From contig NC_016609.1 in assembly GCF_000246855.1 (NCBI RefSeq), positions 868,001 through 932,000 of the forward strand: a stretch of DNA of 64,000 bases, read 5' to 3'. Shown here in pieces: positions 1 to 8,733 of the stretch. The notes beneath the pieces are model-generated. The model ran no database searches. It had not been told where the DNA came from and saw nothing but the letters and a program-made list of their open reading frames with translations. Position numbers and translations under genes: made by a program. Position 1 is the stretch's first letter; each line of letters opens with the position of its first letter. The stretch is from Niastella koreensis GR20-10. GTDB taxonomy: Bacteria; Bacteroidota; Bacteroidia; Chitinophagales; Chitinophagaceae.

Positions 1-1
1 G

Positions 2-1915
2 CAGGTAACCCATACGTTAGTGGTAAATGCCGCACAACCAAAAGCCACCATCGATAAAACGATGTGGGGGATCTTTTTTGAAGATATCAATTTCGGGGCT
101 GATGGGGGTATTTATGCGGAAATGGTAAAGAACCGCTCGTTTGAGTTTTTTAAACCCATGATGGGCTGGACAGTGAACCGAAAAAAGTTTGTGGAAGGCG
201 AACTGCTGGTGATAAACAGCGGTGAGCAGAATACCCGTAATCCCCGCTTTTTGCGCGTGACACTGAACCATGCAGTGAAAGGCGATCTGGGCCTTACCAA
301 TGAAGGGTTCCGCGGCATGGGTATTAAAAAAGGAATGCGTTATGATTTCTCTATCTTGTATCGTCAACCGGAGGCTCACACGAAATTACACATCGAATTG
401 ACCGACAGTACCAAAAGGGTAGTGGGCGATACGGTGTTGTCGTTAACCGAAGCGGGCGACAGCTGGCATAAAGCAGCGGTAAGTTTCCATGCCAGTGAAA
501 CGGTAGCAAAAGGCAGGTTGAACATCTGGTTTGAGGGCAATGGCACGGTAGACCTGGATATGATCTCGCTGTTTCCCGGTGATACCTGGAAGAACCGCCC
601 CGGCGGCCTACGCGCCGATATGGTGCAACTGCTGGCCGACATGAAACCCGGTTTCATCCGGTTCCCCGGTGGTTGTATTGTAGAAGGGTTCGATTTGACA
701 AACAGGTATCGCTGGAAGAATACGGTAGGCCCCATAGAAGAAAGACAACTGATGATCAACCGGTGGAATATTGAGTTTCCCTATCGCAATGCACCCGATT
801 ATTTTCAAACCTTTGGCCTGGGTTTCTTTGAATACTTTCAGCTGGCAGAAGACATTGGCGCGGAACCATTGCCCATTTTAAATTGTGGGATGGCCTGTCA
901 GTTCAATTCTGCAGAGCTGGTGCCCATGAAGGACCTCGATCCGTTTATCCAGGATGCACTGGACCTGGTGGAGTTTGCCAATGGCGATGTAAATAGTAAA
1001 TGGGGAAAGGTACGCGCCGGTATGGGTCATCCCGCTCCATTCAACCTGAAGATGATGGGCATTGGCAATGAGAACTGGGGCCCTCAATATGTGGAACGCT
1101 TACAAGCATTCCAGGCAGCGATAAAAGCAAAATATCCCAACATAAAACTGATCTGCAGCTCAGGCACCGATCCCAATGGCGATCGGTTCGATTACCTGAA
1201 TGGTGAGCTGCGCAAGCTGAATGCCGACTTTATAGACGAACATTATTATCGCAAACCGGAATGGTTTCTGCAGAACGCACGCCGGTATGATAATTATCCG
1301 CGTACCGGATCCCGGGTTTTTGGTGGTGAATACGCCTCCCATGTTGATAAAACGGTGGGCAGCAACCGCAATACCTGGCTGGCAGCTTTGTCAGAAGCAG
1401 CCTTTATGACAGGGTTGGAACGCAATGCCGATGTGGTAGGCATGGCTTCCTATGCGCCGCTGTTTGCCAATGTGGATGGCTGGCAATGGGCGCCCGATTT
1501 AATATGGGTGAACAACCTGCAGGCCTATGGCACGCCCGATTACCAGGTGCAAAAATTATTCTCCCTCAACAAAGGTTCCCAGGTAGTACCCATTACGTTA
1601 AACAATGATGCAGTGGCCGGGCAGGACAGTCTCTATGCGTCGGCCTGTATAGATGCCGCTGCCCATGAACTGATCATTAAAGTGGTGAACGCATCTGACA
1701 AAGCACAAACCAATAACCTGCAACTGGATGGCGTAAAGAAGCTCGCAGCTCAGGGCAAATTGCTGACCATGCAGTCGGACCTCACCGCGGTCAATTCATT
1801 CGACAGTCCAACCAACGTAGCACCTGTTGAATCGACGATTGCAATTAAAAATAAGAAGATAACACTTAATACAGCACCTTATTCATTCAGCGTGTTACGG
1901 GTAAAGTTGGAATGA
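2..1915 (+). CDS. GH51 alpha-L-arabinofuranosidase, 5'-truncated by the window edge
   Basis: Releases terminal L-arabinofuranose from arabinan or arabinoxylan; probably periplasmic or outer-membrane associated, but the signal peptide lies outside the window. The frame is open to base 2 and a GTG at 20 lies inside a conserved GH51 stretch, so I take the gene as entering from the left. The signature TMWGIFFEDINFGADGGIYAE is near the start. A CBM4/9-like beta-sandwich insert covers about residues 100-190 (counting from base 20). The barrel carries the acid/base in GNENWG (E351) and the nucleophile in GGEYAS (E437). A C-terminal beta domain ends in YSFSVLRVKL. The neighbouring GH43 arabinanase on the same strand makes arabinan the likely substrate. 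Confidence 0.93.
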   Translation, partial: QVTHTLVVNAAQPKATIDKTMWGIFFEDINFGADGGIYAEMVKNRSFEFFKPMMGWTVNRKKFVEGELLVINSGEQNTRNPRFLRVTLNHAVKGDLGLTNEGFRGMGIKKGMRYDFSILYRQPEAHTKLHIELTDSTKRVVGDTVLSLTEAGDSWHKAAVSFHASETVAKGRLNIWFEGNGTVDLDMISLFPGDTWKNRPGGLRADMVQLLADMKPGFIRFPGGCIVEGFDLTNRYRWKNTVGPIEERQLMINRWNIEFPYRNAPDYFQTFGLGFFEYFQLAEDIGAEPLPILNCGMACQFNSAELVPMKDLDPFIQDALDLVEFANGDVNSKWGKVRAGMGHPAPFNLKMMGIGNENWGPQYVERLQAFQAAIKAKYPNIKLICSSGTDPNGDRFDYLNGELRKLNADFIDEHYYRKPEWFLQNARRYDNYPRTGSRVFGGEYASHVDKTVGSNRNTWLAALSEAAFMTGLERNADVVGMASYAPLFANVDGWQWAPDLIWVNNLQAYGTPDYQVQKLFSLNKGSQVVPITLNNDAVAGQDSLYASACIDAAAHELIIKVVNASDKAQTNNLQLDGVKKLAAQGKLLTMQSDLTAVNSFDSPTNVAPVESTIAIKNKKITLNTAPYSFSVLRVKLE

Positions 1916-1916
1916 G

Positions 1917-1998
1917 GTTTTAGGTTGACAGGGTTGATAGTGTTGATAAAGTTGATATGGTTGACAGAGTTGATATAGTTATCAGGTTAACAGGTTGA
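1917..1998. repeat. Degenerate GTTGATA/GTTGACA word array
   Basis: The gap between the GH51 and GH43 genes is filled by about eight imperfect direct copies of GTTGAYA or GGTTRACA, with spacers of a few bases. It has no coding signature. It resembles the other short-word arrays found between genes in this window, and its role is unknown. Confidence 0.7.
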
Positions 1999-2009
1999 AT
2001 ACTTAGCTA

Positions 2010-2963
2010 ATGAAATATTTAATCATATACTACTATCTTCTCCTGAACCTGTCTTCAGCCGCTCAACCCATTCCTGCCCACGATCCCGTTTTAATAAAAC
2101 AGGACAGCGTATACTATATGTTCTGCACCGGGCAAGGGATAACGGAGTGGTCATCTGTAAATATGGTTGACTGGAAAAAGGAACCACCCGTGTTTGCTCA
2201 GCCGCCGGCATGGGTTATGAAAGAACTGCCTGCTTTTAAAGGCCATACCTGGGCGCCGGACATGAGCTTTCATAACGGACAGTATTACCTGTATTATGCG
2301 GTGTCTGCTTTTGGTAAAAATACTTCCTGTATTGGCGTGGCCACCAATAAAACCCTGCATCCTGGTGCACGGGATTTTCATTGGGAAGACCGGGGCAAAC
2401 TGGTGCAATCGGTTCCCAACCGCGACGACTGGAATGCCATCGATCCCAATTTATTTGTTGATGATAATGATTCAGCGTGGTTAACCTTTGGTTCTTTCTG
2501 GAGTGGCATAAAACTCGTTAAACTTAATAATGATCTGGTCTCATTGGCGCATCCGGAGGAATGGTACAACCTCGCCAATAGACGGGATTCCGGCACTACC
2601 GCCATCGAAGCGCCTTTCCTGTTTAAAAAAGGAAAATACTATTACCTGTTTGTGTCGGTTGATTATTGCTGCCGCGGGTTAAAAAGTACTTACAAAGTGT
2701 TGGTGGGCCGTAGTGAAAAAGTAACCGGCCCGTACATTGATAAGAACAATGTGCCTATGATGAAGGGTGGCGGCTCACTGGTAGCCGCAGGCGATACCAC
2801 CAACTGGGTGGCCATAGGGCATAACTCCGTTTATACGTTTGATGGCAAAGATTACATCGTATACCATGGTTACGATGCCAAAGACAATGGCAAATCGAAA
2901 TTGATTATCCGGGAATTGGGTTGGGATGCGAACGGGTGGCCGAAGATGTCTGAACTGAGATAG
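2010..2963 (+). CDS. GH43 endo-arabinanase (arabinan endo-1,5-alpha-L-arabinosidase)
   Basis: A 317-residue five-bladed beta-propeller glycosidase that cuts alpha-1,5-arabinan. A signal peptide of about 18 residues ends near SSAAQP. The three GH43 catalytic acids are in place: general base D25 in AHDP, pKa modulator D145 in AIDP and general acid E200 in IEAP. The motif TWAPDMSFHNGQYYLYY is typical of the arabinanase subfamilies, and the length fits a single-domain enzyme without a CBM. It follows the GH51 gene by 94 bases on the same strand, a natural endo/exo arabinan pair. Exact subfamily and endo versus exo action are inferred. Confidence 0.93.
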   Translation: MKYLIIYYYLLLNLSSAAQPIPAHDPVLIKQDSVYYMFCTGQGITEWSSVNMVDWKKEPPVFAQPPAWVMKELPAFKGHTWAPDMSFHNGQYYLYYAVSAFGKNTSCIGVATNKTLHPGARDFHWEDRGKLVQSVPNRDDWNAIDPNLFVDDNDSAWLTFGSFWSGIKLVKLNNDLVSLAHPEEWYNLANRRDSGTTAIEAPFLFKKGKYYYLFVSVDYCCRGLKSTYKVLVGRSEKVTGPYIDKNNVPMMKGGGSLVAAGDTTNWVAIGHNSVYTFDGKDYIVYHGYDAKDNGKSKLIIRELGWDANGWPKMSELR

Positions 2964-2982
2964 ATGGATGGATGGATGGATG
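2963..2982. repeat. Five tandem GATG units at the GH43 stop codon
   Basis: GATG is repeated exactly five times and begins on the last base of the GH43 stop codon. It creates three overlapping spurious short reading frames downstream. Slippage-prone microsatellite; no function visible. Confidence 0.8.
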
Positions 2983-3179
2983 GGATGTGTGGGATTCTAC
3001 TGGGTTTCATTCCATCTTTGTTGGGACTTTGTTCGATTCTCTTCGGAAATGTTCGGAGTTACCTGGAGCGAGTCCGAACAACATCCGAACAACTTGCTCA
3101 GAATGTCCACAGCAATCCCGGCACAACCCTGGCACAATCCCACGCATCCCAAAAATCAAACTATCTCAGTTCAGACACA
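2983..3179. other. Non-coding, apparently decayed sequence
   Basis: No convincing gene. An inverted repeat TGTTCGGA (3050-3057) / TCCGAACA (3073-3080) is followed by another TCCGAAC copy at 3084-3090. The rest is C/A-rich unstructured sequence between the GH43 gene and a pectate lyase remnant. Confidence 0.5.
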
Positions 3180-3452
3180 TTAAAGCCACTTATAGACCAC
3201 TATTGACACCATCTGAGTGTATTGCACAAAAGAACGTTCTACCTTTGTATCATTGATCAACGGGTTATCGGTTTCGCGATAGATATACCGGCCCTGGGTG
3301 CCGCGGGAGTTTACTTCTGCTACAATCAGGGAATCAACCTGGTCGCGTTTGGGAACGGTAGGGCCTACATTGCTCACGATCCACGAATACGCCTGCGCTG
3401 CCGTCATGGAGGGATTAGCGGCCGGGTAGGCATAGGGGATGGTTTTAAAATA
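3180..3452 (-). pseudogene. Remnant of a pectate lyase (PL1-like) C-terminus
   Basis: Translated on the minus strand from 3452 down, an open stretch reads YFKTIPYAYPAANPSMTAAQ, then AYSWIVSNVGPTVPKRDQVD and SLIVAEVNSRGT. This matches the C-terminal region of Bacteroidota PL1 pectate lyases, where an alpha-helical segment is followed by the conserved PKRDxVD motif and a dibasic-acidic strand. A TGA at 3453-3455 closes the frame immediately upstream and the catalytic beta-helix is absent. Further upstream (about 3457-3528) another short minus-strand frame reads FSYPYPLFFGKGQGAADVEI, which I cannot assign. The remnant lies just downstream of the SusC/SusD/FAS1 operon on the same strand, suggesting a pectin-locus gene once ended here. 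Confidence 0.7.
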
Positions 3453-3551
3453 TCACTCAATTGCCCTGAATTTCAACGTCGGCAGCCCCTTGCCCTTTGC
3501 CAAAAAAAAGCGGGTACGGATAGCTGAAACTGACTGAACTGACTTGTTGAA

Positions 3552-3589
3552 AAATACCACCCATCGTGAGCCAATGACAGGTGGTATTT
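3552..3589. terminator. Hairpin downstream of the seven-gene SusCD/FAS1 operon
   Basis: Perfect 10-bp inverted repeat AAATACCACC (3552-3561) / GGTGGTATTT (3580-3589) with an 18-base loop. It lies about 85 bases past the stop of the last SusD gene on the minus strand. The A/T-rich ends supply a short U run in both directions, so it may act bidirectionally. Termination is inferred from position and structure. Confidence 0.5.
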
Positions 3590-3635
3590 ACGGGTCAGGG
3601 ATTACAAATAAGATAGAGTACGATTCATTGCCTTT

Positions 3636-3667
3636 CGCGTTCAGCGCTAAGCGTTCCGCGTTCAGCG
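3636..3667. repeat. CGCGTTCAGCG direct repeat
   Basis: CGCGTTCAGCG occurs at 3636-3646 and again at 3657-3667, separated by CTAAGCGTTC, immediately before the SusD stop codon. The same word family appears inverted at 49087-49118. Confidence 0.65.
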
Positions 3668-3672
3668 TTTTG

Positions 3673-5445
3673 TTATTTCCATTTAAAGGGTAAGAACCAA
3701 TTAGCCGGGTTCATCAATTTTGTTTTTACAGTAGCGGCCATGCCGGCATTGCCTGCCTTTTCAAATTTTGACGCTACACGTGCAGCCAGGAAGGCGGGAT
3801 CATTTCTCCGGATGGCCAGGCGCAGCAGGTCCTGCCAGCGGCTGCCTTCAAACGCCAGCTCCAACGCCGATTCGTTGATGATCCGGTCTTCGATCAGCAG
3901 CGTGCTGTCGCCTGCCGGTAACGGATCTGATTTTAAATGGGCCCTGCCGCGTACGCCGGCATTGCGGTGCCAGGGCGCCCGGTAAGATGGATAATCGCCC
4001 ATGCGGGCATCGAAGTTATAGGGGTACGCATCAAAAGTTTGTTCGGTATTGGTAACGTCGCGGGCCGTACCGGCGCCGGGGTTGCTATCGAAGTTGGCCT
4101 GAATGCCATTATGCACCAGCGCATAGGCGATGCGGTGACGGCCATCGCGGTTGGCTGCTTCCGAATACCGCAAATGTAATTGCGCAGCCCGGTATAAGAA
4201 CCACTTGCCCGGCTTTTCGAGCATATTTACCGGCACCAGTTTGTCTTCACTCAGGTAATTGTACAGGTACTTGGTGATCACCGGCTGGCCGTCCAGCATC
4301 TTGTACGTTAGTTTGCCTCTTGCATCATAAGGGAAGTTGTTGTCCGATTGTACCTGGCTGTTCCAGTTGCTGATGGCGGCCATGCTGGGTTTTAACAGGT
4401 AACTGCCGCCGCGGTTGCTGAACAAATTAATAAACGGATTGGCGGGGGAGAACCCTTTATCGAAATACAACATCCAGATCCATTCCTGGTTATACCTGAG
4501 GTCCTGGCTGCGGGCAAAAATAGAACGCCAGCCGGTTGTGTTCACATCTATCAGCCTGTTCTCATCATACTGGGAAATACGGCCATCGTTCCAGTAACCC
4601 ACGGCCACATCGTCGTTACTGATCACCTCGGCATATTTTACGCGGTACATATCCGGGTCGGTTCCGCCGGTTTCCATCACATCTTTATAATTCTGCGCCG
4701 CTTTCCTGGCATCATCCGAAGAACCGGTGAAGGCCGAACGCCAGAGGTACAGATCGCCCAACAGGCATTTTTTGTTGATGAAGAATTTGGCGGTATTGTA
4801 GCCATCCACCATGGTGATCAAACTGGTGCCTGCAGGGTAGATGTCTTTAAACGGCATGGCCTCGGTTGTTTTTACCAGGCTATCCACCAGCGTTTTCAGA
4901 TCGAGGCGGGGAAAGTTGTTGTCATTCTTTACCTGGTCTACCGTAGCCAGTGGCGTGGTAATGTAGGGAACATTGCCATACAAAATACCGGCCTGTAAAT
5001 ATACCCACGAACGCAGGGCGGCCACATCGGAGTACCGCTGGCGGTATTCATCTTCTTTAAATTTCTTCCCGGCCCGCATGATGTCGAAATTTTTCAGTAC
5101 GTCATTGCAGTTGAGGATGATCTCGAAAAAGGGGCGGGGATCGGCATAGGGATTGTCTTCGGTAACCGTATGTTCGTTGATCTGCTTCAACGCATCGTCT
5201 ACATTCATGGTCACATCCATCAGGTCGGCCCGCAATTCGTTCAATACCACGTATTGTTTGGCCAGGGAAAGGAATTTGCCGTACAACCCCAATACCGCGG
5301 CATCGGCATCGTACACGTTCTGGTATACCTCGTCTTTATCGAGCGCCTGCTCTGGTTTTACATCAAACAGTTTTTTACAACCCGTTATACCGGCTGCCAG
5401 GAGCACGACCGCAAAAAGAAAAAGGGATTTTTTTATGGCTCTCAT
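3673..5445 (-). CDS. SusD/RagB-family nutrient-binding lipoprotein (operon gene 7)
   Basis: A 590-residue surface lipoprotein that would cap the SusC transporter encoded just upstream and present ligand to it. The signal peptide ends in the lipobox GITGC with the acylated cysteine at 23, followed by KKLFDVKPEQAL. The tetratricopeptide-like helices and the C-terminal RIINESALELAFEGSRWQDLLRLAIR block are typical of SusD. It is the last gene of a minus-strand operon and starts 31 bases after the SusC stop. It is longer than most SusD proteins (about 500-550). Ligand unknown: no enzyme shares its operon. Confidence 0.92.
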   Translation of the reverse strand: MRAIKKSLFLFAVVLLAAGITGCKKLFDVKPEQALDKDEVYQNVYDADAAVLGLYGKFLSLAKQYVVLNELRADLMDVTMNVDDALKQINEHTVTEDNPYADPRPFFEIILNCNDVLKNFDIMRAGKKFKEDEYRQRYSDVAALRSWVYLQAGILYGNVPYITTPLATVDQVKNDNNFPRLDLKTLVDSLVKTTEAMPFKDIYPAGTSLITMVDGYNTAKFFINKKCLLGDLYLWRSAFTGSSDDARKAAQNYKDVMETGGTDPDMYRVKYAEVISNDDVAVGYWNDGRISQYDENRLIDVNTTGWRSIFARSQDLRYNQEWIWMLYFDKGFSPANPFINLFSNRGGSYLLKPSMAAISNWNSQVQSDNNFPYDARGKLTYKMLDGQPVITKYLYNYLSEDKLVPVNMLEKPGKWFLYRAAQLHLRYSEAANRDGRHRIAYALVHNGIQANFDSNPGAGTARDVTNTEQTFDAYPYNFDARMGDYPSYRAPWHRNAGVRGRAHLKSDPLPAGDSTLLIEDRIINESALELAFEGSRWQDLLRLAIRRNDPAFLAARVASKFEKAGNAGMAATVKTKLMNPANWFLPFKWK

Positions 5446-5476
5446 AATCTTATTATTACTCCGTTACAATTAAATT

Positions 5477-8400
5477 TTACAAACCTATCCTTACGCCTGT
5501 CTGCACGCTTCTGAACTGGGGTTCCAGGCCAATATCAACCCCCTGACCCAATACCGATCCGGTAGCGCTGAACTCGGGATCATAGCCCAGGTATTTGGTA
5601 AAAGTGAGCAAATTGGTACCGGATGCATATACCGTTAAATACTTGATGAAGGCCGGTTTTATGCGTACGTTATAAGAGATAGACAAACTTCTTAACCGCA
5701 GGTACGACCCATCTTCGATCCAGCGGTCGCTGAACCGGCTGTTGCCCATGGGATCGCCATACACGGCTTTGGGCACGTTGGTAACCTGCCCCTGTGCGCG
5801 CCAGCGGTTAACTAGGCTGGGTAGCTGGTTGTTGTAGCTGTCGCCCGCTTCCAGCTGCGCCCGCATATAGTTGTATACATCATTACCCACGCTGAACGTG
5901 AACAACGCATCCACCGAGAACCGGCGCCAGGAAAGGCTGCTGCTGAACATACCGGTAAAATCGGGGTTGGGGTTGCCGATCACCTGCCTATCCTGGTCGT
6001 TGATGAGCTTATCGCCATTGTAATCTTCAAATGCGATGTCGCCGCCTTTGAAAGCGGTAACCGGCTGGTTAACCGGTTTGGTTGATAACCCCGCTGCGGC
6101 GGCTTGCTGGTCGGTGCTGTACACGCCATGCGTTTTATAACCATAAAACAGGTTGGCGGCTTTGCCCACTTCGCTCAGGATGTACCCATCGGCAAATGGC
6201 GTTACAATGCGGTTGTCGGGCAGTTGGGTGAGCTGGTTGCGGTACACCGCAATACCGGCGCTTACATCCCATTTCAACAGGGGGCGGTTGAGGATGCGGC
6301 CGCTTACCATAGCTTCAACCCCCCGGGTTTTCATGCCTCCGCTGTTGCTGGCCAGGTATTCAAGACCGGAAGCAGTAGGCGCTTTTTCCAGCACCACCAT
6401 TTTATCGGTGCGGTTTTCATATACGTCTGCACTGATGCGTAAGCGATCGTGCAGGAAACCGAGGTCGATGCCCAGGTTCAGCTTTTTATTTACTTCCCAT
6501 TGCAATTGCGGATCCGCAAAATTGCCGCGTACCAGTCCTTCCATGCCCAGCAGGTTTTGCGATACATAGTTTTGACGGGCGGTGTAATTCCCGATATCGT
6601 CGTTACCCGTAAGGCTATACCCGGCGCGCAGTTTCAACAGGCTGATTGCCGGCGCCTTTTTCATAAAGGCTTCGGACGAAACCAGCCAGGCGGCCTGCAG
6701 CGCCGGCAGCAGCGAAAATTTGTTGCCGCCGATGGTAAGCGCTCCGGGAATTTCATGACCAAAGCGGGAAGACGCATCGGCCGATACGGCTGCTGTAAGG
6801 AAGAATTTATCATTGAACCCGTAGTTGACATTGAGGTAGGTATTCAGCCAGCGGTTCTTGCCAATATCGCCACCCACTTTACGCAGGCTGGGAATACTAT
6901 ACCCTACATTCACCAGTTCGTCGGTGGCTGAGTTGTAGCCATAGCCAACGTCCTGCTCCTGGCTTTGCTGATGGTAGCGTAAACCGGCCAGCACTTCCAC
7001 ATCGTGCACCAGGTTGAATGTTTTTTTATAACGGAGCCGGGTATCGTTGTACACGGCAAAGAGGCGTTTGGCCTGGCTGCCCGAACGGCTATCGGCAATG
7101 GCTGCCTGCAGCGTATCGTTGCTGATGCCTTTGCGCGGAATAAAAAAGTTTTCCCGCACCTTATCCTGGGTAAGGCCAAACAATGCCTGCAGGGTAAGAT
7201 TATTATTGATGAGGTAACTGAAATTCAGCGAACCAAAAAAGCGATAGCTTTTGTTTACTGCCAGTACATGGTTTACCAGCTGCACGGGGTTACTCATGCC
7301 CAGGGTGTCCACATCGGCCAGGTTGGGGCTTTCGGCGCCGTCTTTATCTACTTCCTGGATGGGCAGAAAGGGTGATTTTACCAGGGCCACATACACCGGG
7401 TTAATCCGCGTGTTCAAACCCAGGTGCTGGGTATTCTGTTCGCCGTAGGTAAAGGATAAATTACTGTTCAGGTTGAGGCGCTTGCTCAGATTCAGATCGG
7501 CATTTAACCGGGTGTTGTAACGCACCAGGCCGGTATTTTTTATAACCCCGTTGTTTTTTACATATCCCATGGACAAGGCATACCGGGCAATGTTATCGCC
7601 GCCGGTCACCCGCAGGTAAATGTTTTGCGACAGGCTGTTTTTGTAGATCGCATCCTGCCAGTTGGTATTATAGTGCGTGGCATAATAATTCGGGTTATTG
7701 GGATCGTCGGTCATATAGGGTTGTTTGCTCACTCCGTCTTCCGTCATGCCCTGCGATTGCAGGATGTCCGAAAGATAGGGCCTGAACTGCGCCGCGTTCA
7801 TTACCGGGATGTTTTTAGGGGCGAAGTTCATGCCGGTGTAAACGCCCACATCAATTTTAGTAGCCAGTTCCCTGGCCTTGGCCGTGGTGATCATAATTAC
7901 GCCATTGGCGCCTTTAGTGCCATACAGCGAAGCGCCATCTTTGATCACCGTAATGTTGTCGATATCTTTTATATCGATCAGGTTCAGCGGATTTGAATAG
8001 AAATTATTGATGATGGAACCGCCGAAGTCATTTGTTTCATAGATCATCCCGTCTACTACGATCAGGGGCCGGTTGGTGGCGAATAACGACGACATACCGC
8101 GCATAAACAGGTTGCTGCCGATATTGGGCGTGCCGGAGCGGCGGATGATATTTAAGCCATTGGCATTGCCCTGTAAATAATTCTCGGGGGTTTCCTGGTT
8201 GCGTGGCCACGCGCCCTGGGTATTGGTAGTGGTAAACGCCGATGTGATCCGGTTCCTGGTTATTACACCTGCCGGGGTTACTGCTTCGTCATAATAAGAA
8301 TCAAAATTCTCATCGTACAGCTGCACCGTTACGGCGGTGTTGCCGCGTAAGGGTGCTTCCTTCGACTGAAAGCCGGGGGCCGAGATGAGCAGGGTGCTTG

Positions 8401-8704
8401 AATACGATGGCACTTTTATGCTGAACCGGCCTTTTTCATCGGAGATGGCGGCCGAAAAATCAGGGATCGAAATATTGATGCCGGGTAATGGTTTGCGGGT
8501 GCCTGCATCCAGGATAACACCGGAGGCCATCACCCCCATGGAATCTGCACGGGTTGGTTTTCTAAGCACAATGATCGTAGTGTCCTCTGCGATAGCTGGC
8601 CGGGTACTATCGCCGGTTACCTGCTGCGCCGCCAGTTGACTACCAATCAAAGTAGCCAGGACAGCCAGGGAAACCGTTTTGGTTATTGCAGTTGTGAGCT
8701 TCAT
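5477..8704 (-). CDS. SusC/RagA TonB-linked outer-membrane transporter, divergent plug (operon gene 6)
   Basis: A 1075-residue TonB-dependent importer. I chose the ATG at 8702-8704 (MKLTTAITK) because it gives a clean signal peptide ending LAAQQ; an upstream start would add seven residues. A carboxypeptidase-regulatory-like beta-sandwich covers about 60-130, then the plug with FMRGMSSLFATNRPLIVVDG and DIDNITVIKDGASLYGTKGA, then the 22-strand barrel ending TGVRIGL. The junction before the plug reads EAVTPAGVITRNR where most SusC proteins have a VVVGYG-like TonB box. It sits 29 bases after a FAS1 gene and 31 bases before its SusD partner. Confidence 0.93.
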   Translation of the reverse strand: MKLTTAITKTVSLAVLATLIGSQLAAQQVTGDSTRPAIAEDTTIIVLRKPTRADSMGVMASGVILDAGTRKPLPGINISIPDFSAAISDEKGRFSIKVPSYSSTLLISAPGFQSKEAPLRGNTAVTVQLYDENFDSYYDEAVTPAGVITRNRITSAFTTTNTQGAWPRNQETPENYLQGNANGLNIIRRSGTPNIGSNLFMRGMSSLFATNRPLIVVDGMIYETNDFGGSIINNFYSNPLNLIDIKDIDNITVIKDGASLYGTKGANGVIMITTAKARELATKIDVGVYTGMNFAPKNIPVMNAAQFRPYLSDILQSQGMTEDGVSKQPYMTDDPNNPNYYATHYNTNWQDAIYKNSLSQNIYLRVTGGDNIARYALSMGYVKNNGVIKNTGLVRYNTRLNADLNLSKRLNLNSNLSFTYGEQNTQHLGLNTRINPVYVALVKSPFLPIQEVDKDGAESPNLADVDTLGMSNPVQLVNHVLAVNKSYRFFGSLNFSYLINNNLTLQALFGLTQDKVRENFFIPRKGISNDTLQAAIADSRSGSQAKRLFAVYNDTRLRYKKTFNLVHDVEVLAGLRYHQQSQEQDVGYGYNSATDELVNVGYSIPSLRKVGGDIGKNRWLNTYLNVNYGFNDKFFLTAAVSADASSRFGHEIPGALTIGGNKFSLLPALQAAWLVSSEAFMKKAPAISLLKLRAGYSLTGNDDIGNYTARQNYVSQNLLGMEGLVRGNFADPQLQWEVNKKLNLGIDLGFLHDRLRISADVYENRTDKMVVLEKAPTASGLEYLASNSGGMKTRGVEAMVSGRILNRPLLKWDVSAGIAVYRNQLTQLPDNRIVTPFADGYILSEVGKAANLFYGYKTHGVYSTDQQAAAAGLSTKPVNQPVTAFKGGDIAFEDYNGDKLINDQDRQVIGNPNPDFTGMFSSSLSWRRFSVDALFTFSVGNDVYNYMRAQLEAGDSYNNQLPSLVNRWRAQGQVTNVPKAVYGDPMGNSRFSDRWIEDGSYLRLRSLSISYNVRIKPAFIKYLTVYASGTNLLTFTKYLGYDPEFSATGSVLGQGVDIGLEPQFRSVQTGVRIGL

Positions 8705-8733
8705 ATGTTGTGGATGAGAACGCATAAATAGTT

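Noticed and set aside
2964-3256. Three overlapping small plus-strand reading frames starting in the GATG repeat
   Set aside because: They exist because GATG repeated five times opens all three frames. Composition is repetitive, with no domain and no conserved start context.
3222-3527. 101-residue plus-strand frame
   Set aside because: It is antisense to the pectate lyase remnant, whose minus-strand translation is clearly homologous to a known family.
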